The notes under the pieces: generated by a model
The model's input: the letters and a program-made list of their open reading frames with translations, nothing else
The model's database searches: none
What the model was told of the DNA's origin: nothing
Shown here: piece by piece, positions 9,808 through 18,001 of the stretch
How positions within the stretch are numbered: position 1 is the stretch's first letter
How the letters are laid out: every line of letters begins with the position of its first letter
Source: Salibacteraceae bacterium
GTDB taxonomy: Bacteria > Bacteroidota > Bacteroidia > Flavobacteriales_G > Salibacteraceae
Assembly (NCBI GenBank): GCA_018401875.1
Contig: JAGYJZ010000004.1
Coordinates: 62,001 to 126,000, forward strand
Reading direction: 5' to 3'
DNA: 64,000 bases
Made by a program: the position numbers and the translations under genes

Positions 9808-12212
9808 GCGATGCCCGCGCAGAAAAATGGTTTGCCTCGAATCAATGGAAGGTTTTTCCGTTTCAATATTCTGCTTGGGAGCATTTTAACACCGGATTCA
9901 ATGGCATCGTGAACGCGCCCACAGGAAGCGGAAAGACCTATTCGCTTATGCTTCCGATTCTCGAACACATCGAGCCACAAAAAGGCCTTCAAGCGATTTG
10001 GATTACGCCCATTCGCGCGCTTTCAAAAGAAATTCTGCAATCAACCGAAAAAGCAGCTGCCGGACTCGGACTCGACATTCGCGTGGCCATCAGAACGGGC
10101 GACACGAGCACCAAAGACAAAACACGGCTCAAGAAATCGCCCCCACACATCCTCATCACTACACCAGAAACCATTCATTTGCTGCTTGCGCAGAAAGGCT
10201 ACGCTGCGTATTTCAAACACCTCAAAGCCATCGTGATGGATGAGTGGCACGAACTGATGGGGTCCAAAAGGGGCGTGCAAATTGAGCTTGCATTATCGCG
10301 GTTTAAACGTGTTTCGCCACAATTGCGCATTTGGGGCATTTCTGCCACCATTGGAAATATGGATGAATCCCTTCAAGTGCTGCTAGGAAGCTGGTACGAA
10401 ACGAAGCCTAAAGTGATCATTAAGAGCGAAATCAAAAAAAAATACATCGTAAAATCAATATTCCCCGATGAGCTCGACACCTTGCCCTGGACAGGCCACT
10501 TGGGCATTCGATTGATCGATAAAATCATCCCTATTTTACTGCACAGCGAGAGCACCTTGATTTTCTTGAATACCCGCGGACAAGCAGAAATTTGGTATCA
10601 AAAACTCTTAGAACACTCGCCTGACTTTGCGGGTGTTGTGGCGCTGCACCACGGATCTATGAGCAGAGAAACAAGGCACTGGGTGGAGGACGCACTTTAT
10701 GAAGGGCGATTGAAGGTGGTGATTTGCACTTCGAGTTTAGACTTGGGCGTAGATTTTCGTCCCGTAGACACGATCATTCAAGTGGGCGGACCAAAAGGCG
10801 TGTCGCGGTTTATGCAGCGGGCAGGCCGCAGCGGCCACCAACCTGGCGCCACCAGCACGATCTATTTTTTACCCACACATTCGCTCGAACTGATCGAAGC
10901 AGCTGCGCTGCGCGAAGCGGTTGATCAGGAACTTACCGAAAGCCGCTTGCCATACATCCGCTCGTTTGATGTGCTGATTCAATACTTGGTAACGTTGGCT
11001 GTTTCTGATGGTTTCCGGCCCCATGAAATCTTCAAAGAAGTACAAAATACGTTTTGCTACAATTCCATTTCAGAAGACGAGTGGCGTTGGTGCTTAAACT
11101 TCATTGTGCATGGTGGAAATTCACTGCACGGTTACGATGAGTTTCACAAAGTGGTAATTGAAGATGGGGTGTATAAAGTAACCAGCCGAAAAGTAGCCAT
11201 GCGCCACCGCTTGAGCATGGGAACCATCGTGAGCGATGCCATGCTGAAAGTAAAACTGCAACGCGGTGGTTACTTGGGCAACATCGAAGAGTACTTTGTG
11301 GCCAAGCTCAATCCAGGAGACAACTTCTGGTTTTCTGGCAGAAGTTTGGAATTGATCCGCATCAAAGACATGACGGTGCAGGTGCGCAAGTCAAACAAAC
11401 AAACCGGTCCTATTCCGAGTTGGATGGGCGGCCGCATGCCGCTGAGTTCGCAGATGTCGAAAATGCTCAGAAAAAAGCTCAACGAAGCGGTGATGGAAAC
11501 TTCGGATGACGAAGAAATACACTTCCTCAAACCCTTGATAGAGCGACAGCAAGCCACTTCCATTGTGCCGAAAGAAAACCAATTTTTGATCGAACAATAC
11601 GAGAGTAAAGATGGTCACCACGTGCTCATGTTTCCGTTTGAAGGCCGCTTTGTGCACGAGGGCATCGGTGCGCTGATCGCCTACCGCATTTCACTGTTGC
11701 AGCCCATTTCGTTCAGCATCGCGATGAACGATTACGGGTTTGAACTGCTTTCAGACCAACCCATTCCGATTCAAGACGCCATTGACTCTAATGTGTTTTC
11801 TACCGATCATCTGATGGATGATATTTTGGCAAGTATTAATTCAGTGGAAATGGCCAAGCGCAGGTTTCGCGACATCGCCAGCATCAGTGGACTGGTGTTT
11901 CAAGGATATCCGCATAAGCAAAAGAAAGAGCGCCATTTGCAGGCGAGTTCGCAGCTGTTTTTCAGCGTGTTTCAAGACTATGAAAAAGACAACCTTTTGC
12001 TGCGCCAAGCATTTGACGAAGTGATGGATTTTCAGTTGGAAGAAGTGCGCATGCGGGCTGCGTTAAGCAGAATCAACTCCCAAGAAATCGTGATCACCAA
12101 CCCGGGTTCGTTCACCCCATTTGCATTTCCGATTATTGTAGATCGACTGCGCGAAAAACTGACATCCGAAAGCCTGCAAGACCGAATAAAAAAGATGAAG
12201 ATTCAACGTTGA
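9804..12212 (+). CDS. Ligase-associated DNA damage response DEXH-box helicase (Lhr-like)
   Basis: This is an ATP-dependent superfamily 2 DNA helicase of the Lhr type, 802 residues, the length usual for the ligase-associated subgroup. Walker A is APTGSGKT (about residues 38-45), Walker B/DEXH is DEWH (146-149), motif III is SATIGN, and motif VI is QRAGRSGHQ (about 338-346). A C-terminal Lhr-specific region follows. In many bacteria this helicase is encoded beside an ATP-dependent DNA ligase, an MBL-fold exonuclease and PdeM; here PdeM is present 2 kb downstream but ligase and exonuclease are not in the window. It overlaps the upstream gene by 4 bp and is followed 31 bp later by a histidine kinase. 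Confidence 0.92.
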   Translation: MSDARAEKWFASNQWKVFPFQYSAWEHFNTGFNGIVNAPTGSGKTYSLMLPILEHIEPQKGLQAIWITPIRALSKEILQSTEKAAAGLGLDIRVAIRTGDTSTKDKTRLKKSPPHILITTPETIHLLLAQKGYAAYFKHLKAIVMDEWHELMGSKRGVQIELALSRFKRVSPQLRIWGISATIGNMDESLQVLLGSWYETKPKVIIKSEIKKKYIVKSIFPDELDTLPWTGHLGIRLIDKIIPILLHSESTLIFLNTRGQAEIWYQKLLEHSPDFAGVVALHHGSMSRETRHWVEDALYEGRLKVVICTSSLDLGVDFRPVDTIIQVGGPKGVSRFMQRAGRSGHQPGATSTIYFLPTHSLELIEAAALREAVDQELTESRLPYIRSFDVLIQYLVTLAVSDGFRPHEIFKEVQNTFCYNSISEDEWRWCLNFIVHGGNSLHGYDEFHKVVIEDGVYKVTSRKVAMRHRLSMGTIVSDAMLKVKLQRGGYLGNIEEYFVAKLNPGDNFWFSGRSLELIRIKDMTVQVRKSNKQTGPIPSWMGGRMPLSSQMSKMLRKKLNEAVMETSDDEEIHFLKPLIERQQATSIVPKENQFLIEQYESKDGHHVLMFPFEGRFVHEGIGALIAYRISLLQPISFSIAMNDYGFELLSDQPIPIQDAIDSNVFSTDHLMDDILASINSVEMAKRRFRDIASISGLVFQGYPHKQKKERHLQASSQLFFSVFQDYEKDNLLLRQAFDEVMDFQLEEVRMRAALSRINSQEIVITNPGSFTPFAFPIIVDRLREKLTSESLQDRIKKMKIQR

Positions 12213-12243
12213 TGGCGATGTCAAATGCAAGATATTTGAGCAG

Positions 12244-14247
12244 ATGAAGAAACTCGCATTCATACTTTTCGTTTTCTTCCACTTTGGCGCGCAAGCTAGC
12301 AGTGTTGATAGCCTATTTCAAGCGTTGAAATACCGATCGTCTGACATTCAGCTCAAGGCGTTAGACAGCGCTTATAAGTCATTGCGCTATGCTGATTCAG
12401 CTTCGTTTGTGGCTTTTCACCTCAAGGCAATGCAAGTAGATCTCGACTGGCAAGAAAAACACCAACTGCTCTACAAAGGACGCTACCATCTCGGCCGATG
12501 GATGATTGCCCACGATGGAGTGGCCGAAGGCGTCATGCTTCTCACCGCCCTTGGCAATGAAATCAGCGCAGAACGCTACCCAGAAATTAAAGCCCATGTA
12601 CACATTTCACTGAGTGGCGTTTACCACGATATGGGTTCGATTGATAATGCTTTAAAACACTCGTTGCTCGCACTTGAAAGCATGCAATTTGCCAGCGACT
12701 CCTCTTTTTTCCCCACGGTGTTTAACTCCATCGGTGAAGACTACCGCACCTTAAATAACTACGAGGAGGCTATCACTTATTTCGACCGCGGATTATCTGC
12801 CGCTGAATCTCAGCGCGATTCGTTTCACATCGCCATGATTTCGAGCAATAAAGGACTTGCCCTCACCCAACTCAACCGTTTTGACGAAGCCGAAGAAACA
12901 CTCAACCGCGGCTACGATGTGGCAGTAAACATTGGAAATGCATTCGGACAAGCAATACTGCTCACCAATGCTGGCTTTAGCGCCAAAGAAAAAGGAGATT
13001 ATCGAAAAGCATTGGAATATTATCAGCGTTCACTCGACATTAAACAAACGTTGGGAAACAAGCGCAGCATTGCGTACACACTCAACGACATTGGCGAAAC
13101 GTATTACCTATTGGGCCAATACACAAAGAGCTTAACGCATTCGCTGCGGGCTTTGCGTATGATTGATGTTTCTGACTCACCTTATTATGTGCGAGATATC
13201 AACCTAACCCTTGCACGCACCTATGCGGCCAACAAGCAACACGATAGCGCTTATTTTCACTTAGACGCCTCGCGCGAATTGCAAGAAAAAATCCTCAGCG
13301 AAGACAACCTGAAAGAAGTTGCCCGCATTGAGCAAATCCACGCATTGCGCGAAAAAGACTTAGAAAATGCCTTGCTCAAAGCAGAAAATCGGAGCAGCCA
13401 AGCAACGTTGCAACGCGGGCGATGGTTGTTGGCATTTGTCATTTTATTTAGCCTTGCCGCAGTGGCACTCGGAATCATGTATTACCGAAACAACCGCACG
13501 CGTAAAAAATTCAACGCCAAACTTGAAGCACAAAACAGGGCCCTTAAGGCTACCAATCAACAGCTCAACCAATTACTCAACGAACAAAATTCGCTGTTCA
13601 ACATTGTGACCCACGACTTAAAAGGTCCGCTAATGAACAGCGCCCAACTGCTTAGTTTGGAATCTGAAGCGGAAACATCGGCCGAAAAAGAAAAATTGAA
13701 AACGATGCTTCACCGTTCAGTGCATGGCGCGTTGGGATTTATCTCAGAGTTCAATGCGTTGCGCGAATTGGAAGAAAAAAACGAACTGCCTAAAAAAGAG
13801 CTTTTTGACCTTGCTGCGCTGATCAAAGAAGTATTATCTCATTATGAACATGAGTTAAACGCCCGAAAAATTCACGTCCATTTCAACGAAAATCAACGCG
13901 TAGAAATTAACAGTGTGCCATCTTATGTGCGGCATATTTTGCTAAACCTTCTTTCCAATGCAGTGAAGTTTTCGCCCGATAAGGGCAGTATTTTCATCAC
14001 TATTTCGCAATCTGGAAGCACAAGAATATCCATCGAAGACCAAGGCATGGGCATCAAACCTGAAAATCTAGAACGCATTTTCGAACGTTTTTTTCGTGCT
14101 CCTGCGGGCTTAGTAAGCGCAAAGTCTAACGGGCTCGGACTTTCTTTGGTGAAGTTACTCGTAGAGAAGCTCAACGGAAAAATCACCGTAAAAAGTACCG
14201 TAAACCAAGGCAGCGAATTCATCGTTCATATTCCTGAATCGCGTTGA
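12244..14247 (+). CDS. TPR-containing sensor histidine kinase
   Basis: The 667-residue protein has a signal peptide (MKKLAFILFVFFHFGAQAS), then a periplasmic array of TPR units (about residues 95-345, for example NNYEEAITYFDRGLS and GDYRKALEYYQRSLD), a coiled linker, one membrane helix (about 394-412) and a cytoplasmic kinase. The HisKA box THDLKGPL holds the phospho-acceptor His457. HATPase_c elements are clear: N box LNLLSNAVKFSP, G1 DQGMGI, F box FERFFRAP and G2 GLGLSLV. No receiver domain or partner regulator is adjacent. Its position between two ligase-associated repair genes, 31 bp after one and overlapping the other, is unusual and implies co-transcription. Confidence 0.93.
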   Translation: MKKLAFILFVFFHFGAQASSVDSLFQALKYRSSDIQLKALDSAYKSLRYADSASFVAFHLKAMQVDLDWQEKHQLLYKGRYHLGRWMIAHDGVAEGVMLLTALGNEISAERYPEIKAHVHISLSGVYHDMGSIDNALKHSLLALESMQFASDSSFFPTVFNSIGEDYRTLNNYEEAITYFDRGLSAAESQRDSFHIAMISSNKGLALTQLNRFDEAEETLNRGYDVAVNIGNAFGQAILLTNAGFSAKEKGDYRKALEYYQRSLDIKQTLGNKRSIAYTLNDIGETYYLLGQYTKSLTHSLRALRMIDVSDSPYYVRDINLTLARTYAANKQHDSAYFHLDASRELQEKILSEDNLKEVARIEQIHALREKDLENALLKAENRSSQATLQRGRWLLAFVILFSLAAVALGIMYYRNNRTRKKFNAKLEAQNRALKATNQQLNQLLNEQNSLFNIVTHDLKGPLMNSAQLLSLESEAETSAEKEKLKTMLHRSVHGALGFISEFNALRELEEKNELPKKELFDLAALIKEVLSHYEHELNARKIHVHFNENQRVEINSVPSYVRHILLNLLSNAVKFSPDKGSIFITISQSGSTRISIEDQGMGIKPENLERIFERFFRAPAGLVSAKSNGLGLSLVKLLVEKLNGKITVKSTVNQGSEFIVHIPESR

Positions 14248-14891
14248 TGAACGATTCATTGCTTTCAGTAGATGTTGAAGGACACGAAGTGCTGCTTGGC
14301 GATCGCTTTTTGAAGATTGAAAATACCGTTGTGATCTCCGATGTGCACTTAGGTAAAACCATGCATTTCAGAAAAGCGGGATTACCGATTCCATCCACTG
14401 CCCGCGAAGCCGACCAGCGCGCTTTGCTTAAATTGCTCAACACCCAACAACCAGAACGGCTCATCGTTTTGGGCGATCTTTTTCACAGCGTGCACAACTC
14501 TGAAGCCGAAGAGTTGGCCATGATTACCAGTCAGTTTACAGCGGTAGAGTTTACGTTGGTTATGGGCAATCACGATGTTATGGCCGCTTCCCATTACCGG
14601 TCGATTGATTTTGAAACCTGTCATGCACTCGATCTCGGTCCTTTTACCTTAACGCATGAGCCACTGCAAGATGCCGAATTAAACAAAGTCAACCTACACG
14701 GACACCTTCATCCGGGGGTTTTGTTGCGCGGCAAGGGTCGGCAATCGGTGGTTGTTCCTTGCTTTCATTTTCAAAAAACACACTGTTGCATGCCCGCATT
14801 TGGGGCGCTCACTGGGTTGATGAAAGTAAAGCCGAAAAGAACCGACCGCATTTTTGGGGTGATCGACAAGCAGGTGGTTGGGCTTTTGTGA
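14247..14891 (+). CDS. pdeM: Ligase-associated DNA damage response endonuclease PdeM
   Basis: A calcineurin-like metallophosphoesterase acting as a DNA endonuclease in the ligase-associated repair set. The metal-binding motifs are all present: SDVHLGK near residue 30, LGDLFHS, MGNHD, and LHGHLHPG near the C-terminus. I chose the ATG at 14247 (MNDSLL) rather than the in-frame TTG one codon earlier, because the ATG overlaps the TGA of the kinase gene (TGATG), typical of coupled translation. Length, about 214 residues, fits the family. The gene ends the operon started by the small membrane protein and helicase; no intrinsic terminator was seen. Confidence 0.92.
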   Translation: MNDSLLSVDVEGHEVLLGDRFLKIENTVVISDVHLGKTMHFRKAGLPIPSTAREADQRALLKLLNTQQPERLIVLGDLFHSVHNSEAEELAMITSQFTAVEFTLVMGNHDVMAASHYRSIDFETCHALDLGPFTLTHEPLQDAELNKVNLHGHLHPGVLLRGKGRQSVVVPCFHFQKTHCCMPAFGALTGLMKVKPKRTDRIFGVIDKQVVGLL

Positions 14892-14920
14892 ACCGGTTGT
14901 GCGCCCAAGGGCTATGCTCA

Positions 14921-14955
14921 ATGTCCGTCTACCGATAGAAATCGGGTTCGAGTGA
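14921..14955 (+). repeat. Dispersed repeat copy at the left edge of an AT-rich island
   Basis: The 14 bases GTCTACCGATAGAA at 14927-14940 recur exactly at 16736-16749, and the flanks are similar on both sides (TGTCCG/TGTCTG before, TCGAGT after). The two copies bracket the orphan genes at 15.1 and 16.1 kb. A short hairpin TTAGCCT / AGGCTAA lies just downstream at 14980-15000 without a T-tract. Confidence 0.6.
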
Positions 14956-15073
14956 ATTTGAATCACTGGAGGAGCTTTATTAGCCTTAATTCGAGGCTAA
15001 TACTCGTTATTCGTTCGTCAAATGAAATGAGTAAGCATTAAATATTCTAAAGGTTTCTAAATTCTAAAAGAAC

Positions 15074-15081
15074 TAACTTTG
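15074..15081 (+). promoter_or_regulatory. Predicted -7 box of the PKD lipoprotein gene
   Basis: TAACTTTG matches TAnnTTTG exactly and ends 20 bp before the ATG at 15102. The preceding 60 bp are AT-rich. Confidence 0.5.
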
Positions 15082-15101
15082 TTATGAACTAAAACAAAAT
15101 T

Positions 15102-15899
15102 ATGATGAAGCAAATTGTTTTAAAACTGGTTATTTTATTACTGTTATCGTCATGCGGAAAACACAAGGATCCGAAGGCATCTTTTTCTGTTGACATTTTA
15201 CAGACAGTAGATTCTACGTATAATTTTAGCTTTCAAAATAACTCAGAGAATGCAGTAAACTACGAATGGGATTTCGGGGATGGCAGCACTTCTTCGCAAA
15301 CCAATCCTAAACATATTTACGGAAAGAAAGGTGTGTTTGAAGTTCAGCTTACAGTCACTAACGAAAAAGGAGATTTTGAAAGTTCATCACAAAAAATCAT
15401 TATTGGAGATTGGTACCTAGCTTCTTTTGAAGCCGATATAAGTGGTTTGAATTGGAGTTTAGTAGAACACTATGCTGACTGCAATAACAATAACACAACA
15501 ATTGATGGAAATTTTTTAGAATACAGAATAGACGGTGGCGGCAGGCTTGAAAGTCGTCCAAATACTTCGACAGACTTTCTTTCGTATCAATTCGACTACG
15601 ACAATAGAGACTTATTTATAGACAGGAACTTATTAAATGCTATTGCTACTGAAGTTCCATATAGATTGACATTTTATTATGAGATTTATTCCCCAGGAAC
15701 AGCATTTGGTAATCCCAACTGCAGAGTTCGTTTTACCTCAGTCTATCCAAGCCAAAGTACTTTGTCACCCCTAGCTTATTCTGCCTTGTTATTGCAAGAA
15801 GAGAACCAACCTTTTGAAATCGAACACGAATTTTGGGATGATGATCGTGAAGTTATGTTTAAAGGCATTTCAAAGTTAGGAATACAGTTTTTTGAATAA
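15102..15899 (+). CDS. PKD-domain lipoprotein, orphan
   Basis: The protein begins with a lipoprotein signal (MMKQIVLKLVILLLLSSCGK; either of the first two ATGs could serve). Residues of about 28-105 form a PKD domain, shown by NYEWDFGDGSTSSQTNPKHIY and the closing VQLTVTNEKG strand. The remaining 160 residues are beta-rich, contain paired Cys (ADCNNNN and NPNCRVRF) and match no family I know. PKD domains in surface lipoproteins usually mediate protein or glycan contacts. The gene is clearly more AT-rich than its neighbours and lies in an island bounded by repeats, suggesting acquisition. Product certain as a lipoprotein, role unknown. Confidence 0.8.
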   Translation: MMKQIVLKLVILLLLSSCGKHKDPKASFSVDILQTVDSTYNFSFQNNSENAVNYEWDFGDGSTSSQTNPKHIYGKKGVFEVQLTVTNEKGDFESSSQKIIIGDWYLASFEADISGLNWSLVEHYADCNNNNTTIDGNFLEYRIDGGGRLESRPNTSTDFLSYQFDYDNRDLFIDRNLLNAIATEVPYRLTFYYEIYSPGTAFGNPNCRVRFTSVYPSQSTLSPLAYSALLLQEENQPFEIEHEFWDDDREVMFKGISKLGIQFFE

Positions 15900-16114
15900 C
15901 TGACCTTCTTGTTTTGACATGGATCAGAATAAACCATTGTATAAACCTAGAGTAAACTTAAGCTAACGCGAAAGTGTTGTCTTTGCCCAATGCATTATGG
16001 GTTTTCACGACACTTATGCCAAAGCATGATGCAGCAGGTGTTACTCGGGTTTCAAGCCAATATTTGTGTGATTCACGTATAATACTAAGCCAGTTTTTAG
16101 AAAAATCATAAGCC

Positions 16115-16447
16115 ATGATAAAAGATCAGAATTCTATTGAAGCCTGCAACAGGGAACACAGCTTAAAAGTATATGGTCCGTATATAAAAAAAGGTCAAAT
16201 TATCATTGATTCATCTCAGGGCAACGAAGTACTTTCTTGTATGTATAATTTTTGGGTGATTCAGATTAATGAAAATAAGGTTGAGTTTCACCCATATAAA
16301 AAAGGGGATCTTTTAGTTACGAGAAATTATACACTTGATGACAAAATAACTGACCACACTATTCTGGGGAGCCATTCTAAACTTGAGGATGCTCAGGAAG
16401 AAGCTAAAAAATTTCAAAGACAACCTTTACAAAATCTGAATTACTGA
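16115..16447 (+). CDS. Small hypothetical protein in the AT-rich island
   Basis: A 110-residue, probably cytoplasmic protein with no signal peptide or membrane segment. It is mixed alpha/beta with a strand-rich middle (GQIIIDSS, NFWVIQINENKVEFHPY) and a charged helical tail (SKLEDAQEEAKKFQ). I recognise no family. Base composition is AT-rich like the PKD gene 215 bp upstream; the gap between them holds no further ORF that I could support. Coding status rests on ORF length, codon pattern and plausible start ATG, so is moderate. Confidence 0.55.
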   Translation: MIKDQNSIEACNREHSLKVYGPYIKKGQIIIDSSQGNEVLSCMYNFWVIQINENKVEFHPYKKGDLLVTRNYTLDDKITDHTILGSHSKLEDAQEEAKKFQRQPLQNLNY

Positions 16448-16520
16448 TGGTTTAGAATAGTTAGTCAATTCCAAAAGGTTACTCCATTGAAATACATTTT
16501 TGGTTCATTGGAATATTGTC

Positions 16521-16680
16521 AAAGCGCCCCCGATAGGCATCGGGATGCAACGCGTGCGAGTTGTATCCTGAAATTAACTTTTTTCCTTTTGTCTTGACAC
16601 AAAAAGAAACGGCAACCGATCGAAGGGAGCTCACGAACACCAATCAACAAAAGCCTTTTGAGTAAAAGTCAAGGCTGTAA
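16521..16680. repeat. Cluster of intergenic hairpins, dispersed-repeat type
   Basis: The 447 bases between the small orphan gene and ridA hold no supported gene. In this part there is CCCGAT-AGGC-ATCGGG (16529-16544), then an adjoining imperfect hairpin GATGCAAC / GTTGTATC (16544-16567), then TTTTGT-CTTGAC-ACAAAA (16587-16604), whose GTCTTGAC can also pair with GTCAAGGC at 16668-16675. Such elements resemble dispersed intergenic repeats I recall from Bacteroidota genomes; copy number elsewhere could not be checked. Confidence 0.5.
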
Positions 16681-16730
16681 ATTCACAAAGTAACCTGCTC
16701 TACTTCATAACCACTGTCTGAGATGTCCAC

Positions 16731-16802
16731 TGTCTGTCTACCGATAGAAGTCTGTATCGAGTGTCCCGCCAAAAGCGGGATGTATCGAGAATCAGACAGA
16801 CA
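16731..16802. repeat. Nested inverted repeat at the right edge of the island
   Basis: Outer arms TGTCTGTCT (16731-16739) and AGACAGACA (16794-16802) enclose a hairpin TCCCGC-CAAAA-GCGGGA (16764-16780) and two direct copies of GTATCGAG. The segment includes the 14-bp repeat shared with 14927-14940. Confidence 0.6.
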
Positions 16803-16894
16803 TAAAACTATTTCCTGGTCGTTCTCGATACAAAACACCGTATTTCCCCTTCCTTCGCATTTCTTTCCTTTTTTTGCATTCTAAATCAAAGACC

Positions 16895-17323
16895 ATGAGC
16901 GATAAGATCAATGCAGACAAAGCACCAAAACCCGTAGGACTGTATCCACACGCCAGACGCGTTGGTAACTTGCTATTCTTGTCGGGCGTTGGTCCGCGCA
17001 CTGCTGGCTCTGATGCCAACGACAGTGGAGTTCCTGGCTTGAAACTCGATCACAACGGCAACTTTCTAGAATTTGATTTTGAAGCCCAATGCCGTTCGGT
17101 TTTCGACAATGTGCGCGCAGTGCTTGAGGCTTCTGGAAGCTCTTGGAATAACCTTGTGGACGTAACTGTGTTTTTGGTGAACATGAAGCGCGATTTCGCC
17201 ACCTACAACCGCGTTTATGCCGAATATTTCAAAGAAGCACAACCGTGCAGAACTACCGTTGAAATCAATTCATTGCCTACGCCCATCGCCATTGAATTGA
17301 AGTGCATTGCCACGATAGATTGA
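16895..17323 (+). CDS. RidA (YjgF/UK114) family protein, 2-aminomuconate deaminase-like
   Basis: RidA-family enzymes hydrolyse reactive enamine/imine intermediates. MSDKINADKAPKPVGLYPHA was taken as the start; an in-frame ATG seven codons upstream adds only polar residues. Within 142 residues the core elements appear: LFLSGVGPR, FEAQCRSVFDNVRAVLEASG, NLVDVTVFLVNM, FKEAQPCRTTVEI and the ending PIAIELKCIA. The wording KPVGLYPHARRVGNLLFLSGVG resembles the subgroup annotated as 2-aminomuconate deaminase (aminophenol/kynurenine catabolism), but no other gene of that pathway is nearby, so the substrate is uncertain. It appears monocistronic. Confidence 0.85.
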   Translation: MSDKINADKAPKPVGLYPHARRVGNLLFLSGVGPRTAGSDANDSGVPGLKLDHNGNFLEFDFEAQCRSVFDNVRAVLEASGSSWNNLVDVTVFLVNMKRDFATYNRVYAEYFKEAQPCRTTVEINSLPTPIAIELKCIATID

Positions 17324-17329
17324 TTGAAC

Positions 17330-17830
17330 TCAACGCAACCTATTTCGGTTGTAGTTGATCGCTGCTTTCTTCAACGCACCCTTCTTGAAATAAGGTATAA
17401 TGATGTACATGGTGGTGGGCACTGCTCCTGCTAGCACTAACGCAATTTGCGAAGGCGAAGAAACATCATCATAGGTCCACGCATTATAGGCAAAAACACC
17501 AAATAAGGGCAGTGCCGTGCCGAGCGAAACTTGCCTGGCGATGGCCCAATTTCTGAACCGATTCATGTACTTTTTACTCTCGGGGTCGAAGTCGAAATCG
17601 CGCCTAAGATTTCCACCATAAATACCTACCCAACGCGAATCAGACTCGGAAGCCTTTCTGTACGTATGCCAATAAAAAAACGAGCGGCTATCAGCTCCAG
17701 TGCTCGTGAATGTATAGCTCCTTATCATGATAGAACGCACCACTAAACTGTCGCTGGTAGATTCGATTTGAGCAATGAGCTTTGAATAGGAAAAGGTCAG
17801 AAGGATGATGAAAAATAGGCAGTGTTTCAT
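17330..17830 (-). CDS. Secreted or membrane-associated protein of unknown function
   Basis: The start was placed at MKHCLFFIILLTFSYSKLIAQ, which gives a signal peptide; the longer ORF upstream lacks one. The mature part (about 145 residues) has a beta-rich beginning (RSIMIRSYTFTST), a basic middle with RFRNWAIARQVS, and two hydrophobic stretches near the C-terminus (LALPLFGVFAYNAW-like and IALVLAGAVPTTMYIIIPYF) that may be membrane helices. It ends in a basic tail KKAAINYNRNRLR. No family recognised. It is convergent with the RidA gene with 6 bp between stops. Confidence 0.65.
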   Translation of the reverse strand: MKHCLFFIILLTFSYSKLIAQIESTSDSLVVRSIMIRSYTFTSTGADSRSFFYWHTYRKASESDSRWVGIYGGNLRRDFDFDPESKKYMNRFRNWAIARQVSLGTALPLFGVFAYNAWTYDDVSSPSQIALVLAGAVPTTMYIIIPYFKKGALKKAAINYNRNRLR

Positions 17831-17960
17831 AGGTAAAACAAACGTGAGAAATATTTTAATGTAAGCGGACTTCTGGTTGGCAAAAATGAACTTCTCGCAT
17901 TGAATCAAAATGCCGGGTCTTTTCGCAATTGTTTTCAACTTCCAAGTCGAAACTAGATTT

Positions 17961-17968
17961 TACCTTTG
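17961..17968 (+). promoter_or_regulatory. Predicted -7 box of ileS operon
   Basis: TACCTTTG matches TAnnTTTG exactly, 33 bp before the ileS ATG, giving a short leader for the ileS-dksA-like-lspA transcript. Confidence 0.5.
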
Positions 17969-18001
17969 CCGCCTTTTGTAAGAATTGGCTAGAACGTTGA
18001 C

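Noticed and set aside
14980-15000. Terminator after pdeM
   Set aside because: The TTAGCCT/AGGCTAA hairpin has no T-tract and an A/T-rich weak stem, so it was not called as a terminator.
16792-17019. Minus-strand frame opposite the RidA gene start
   Set aside because: It runs antisense to a clearly conserved coding sequence and has no family features.
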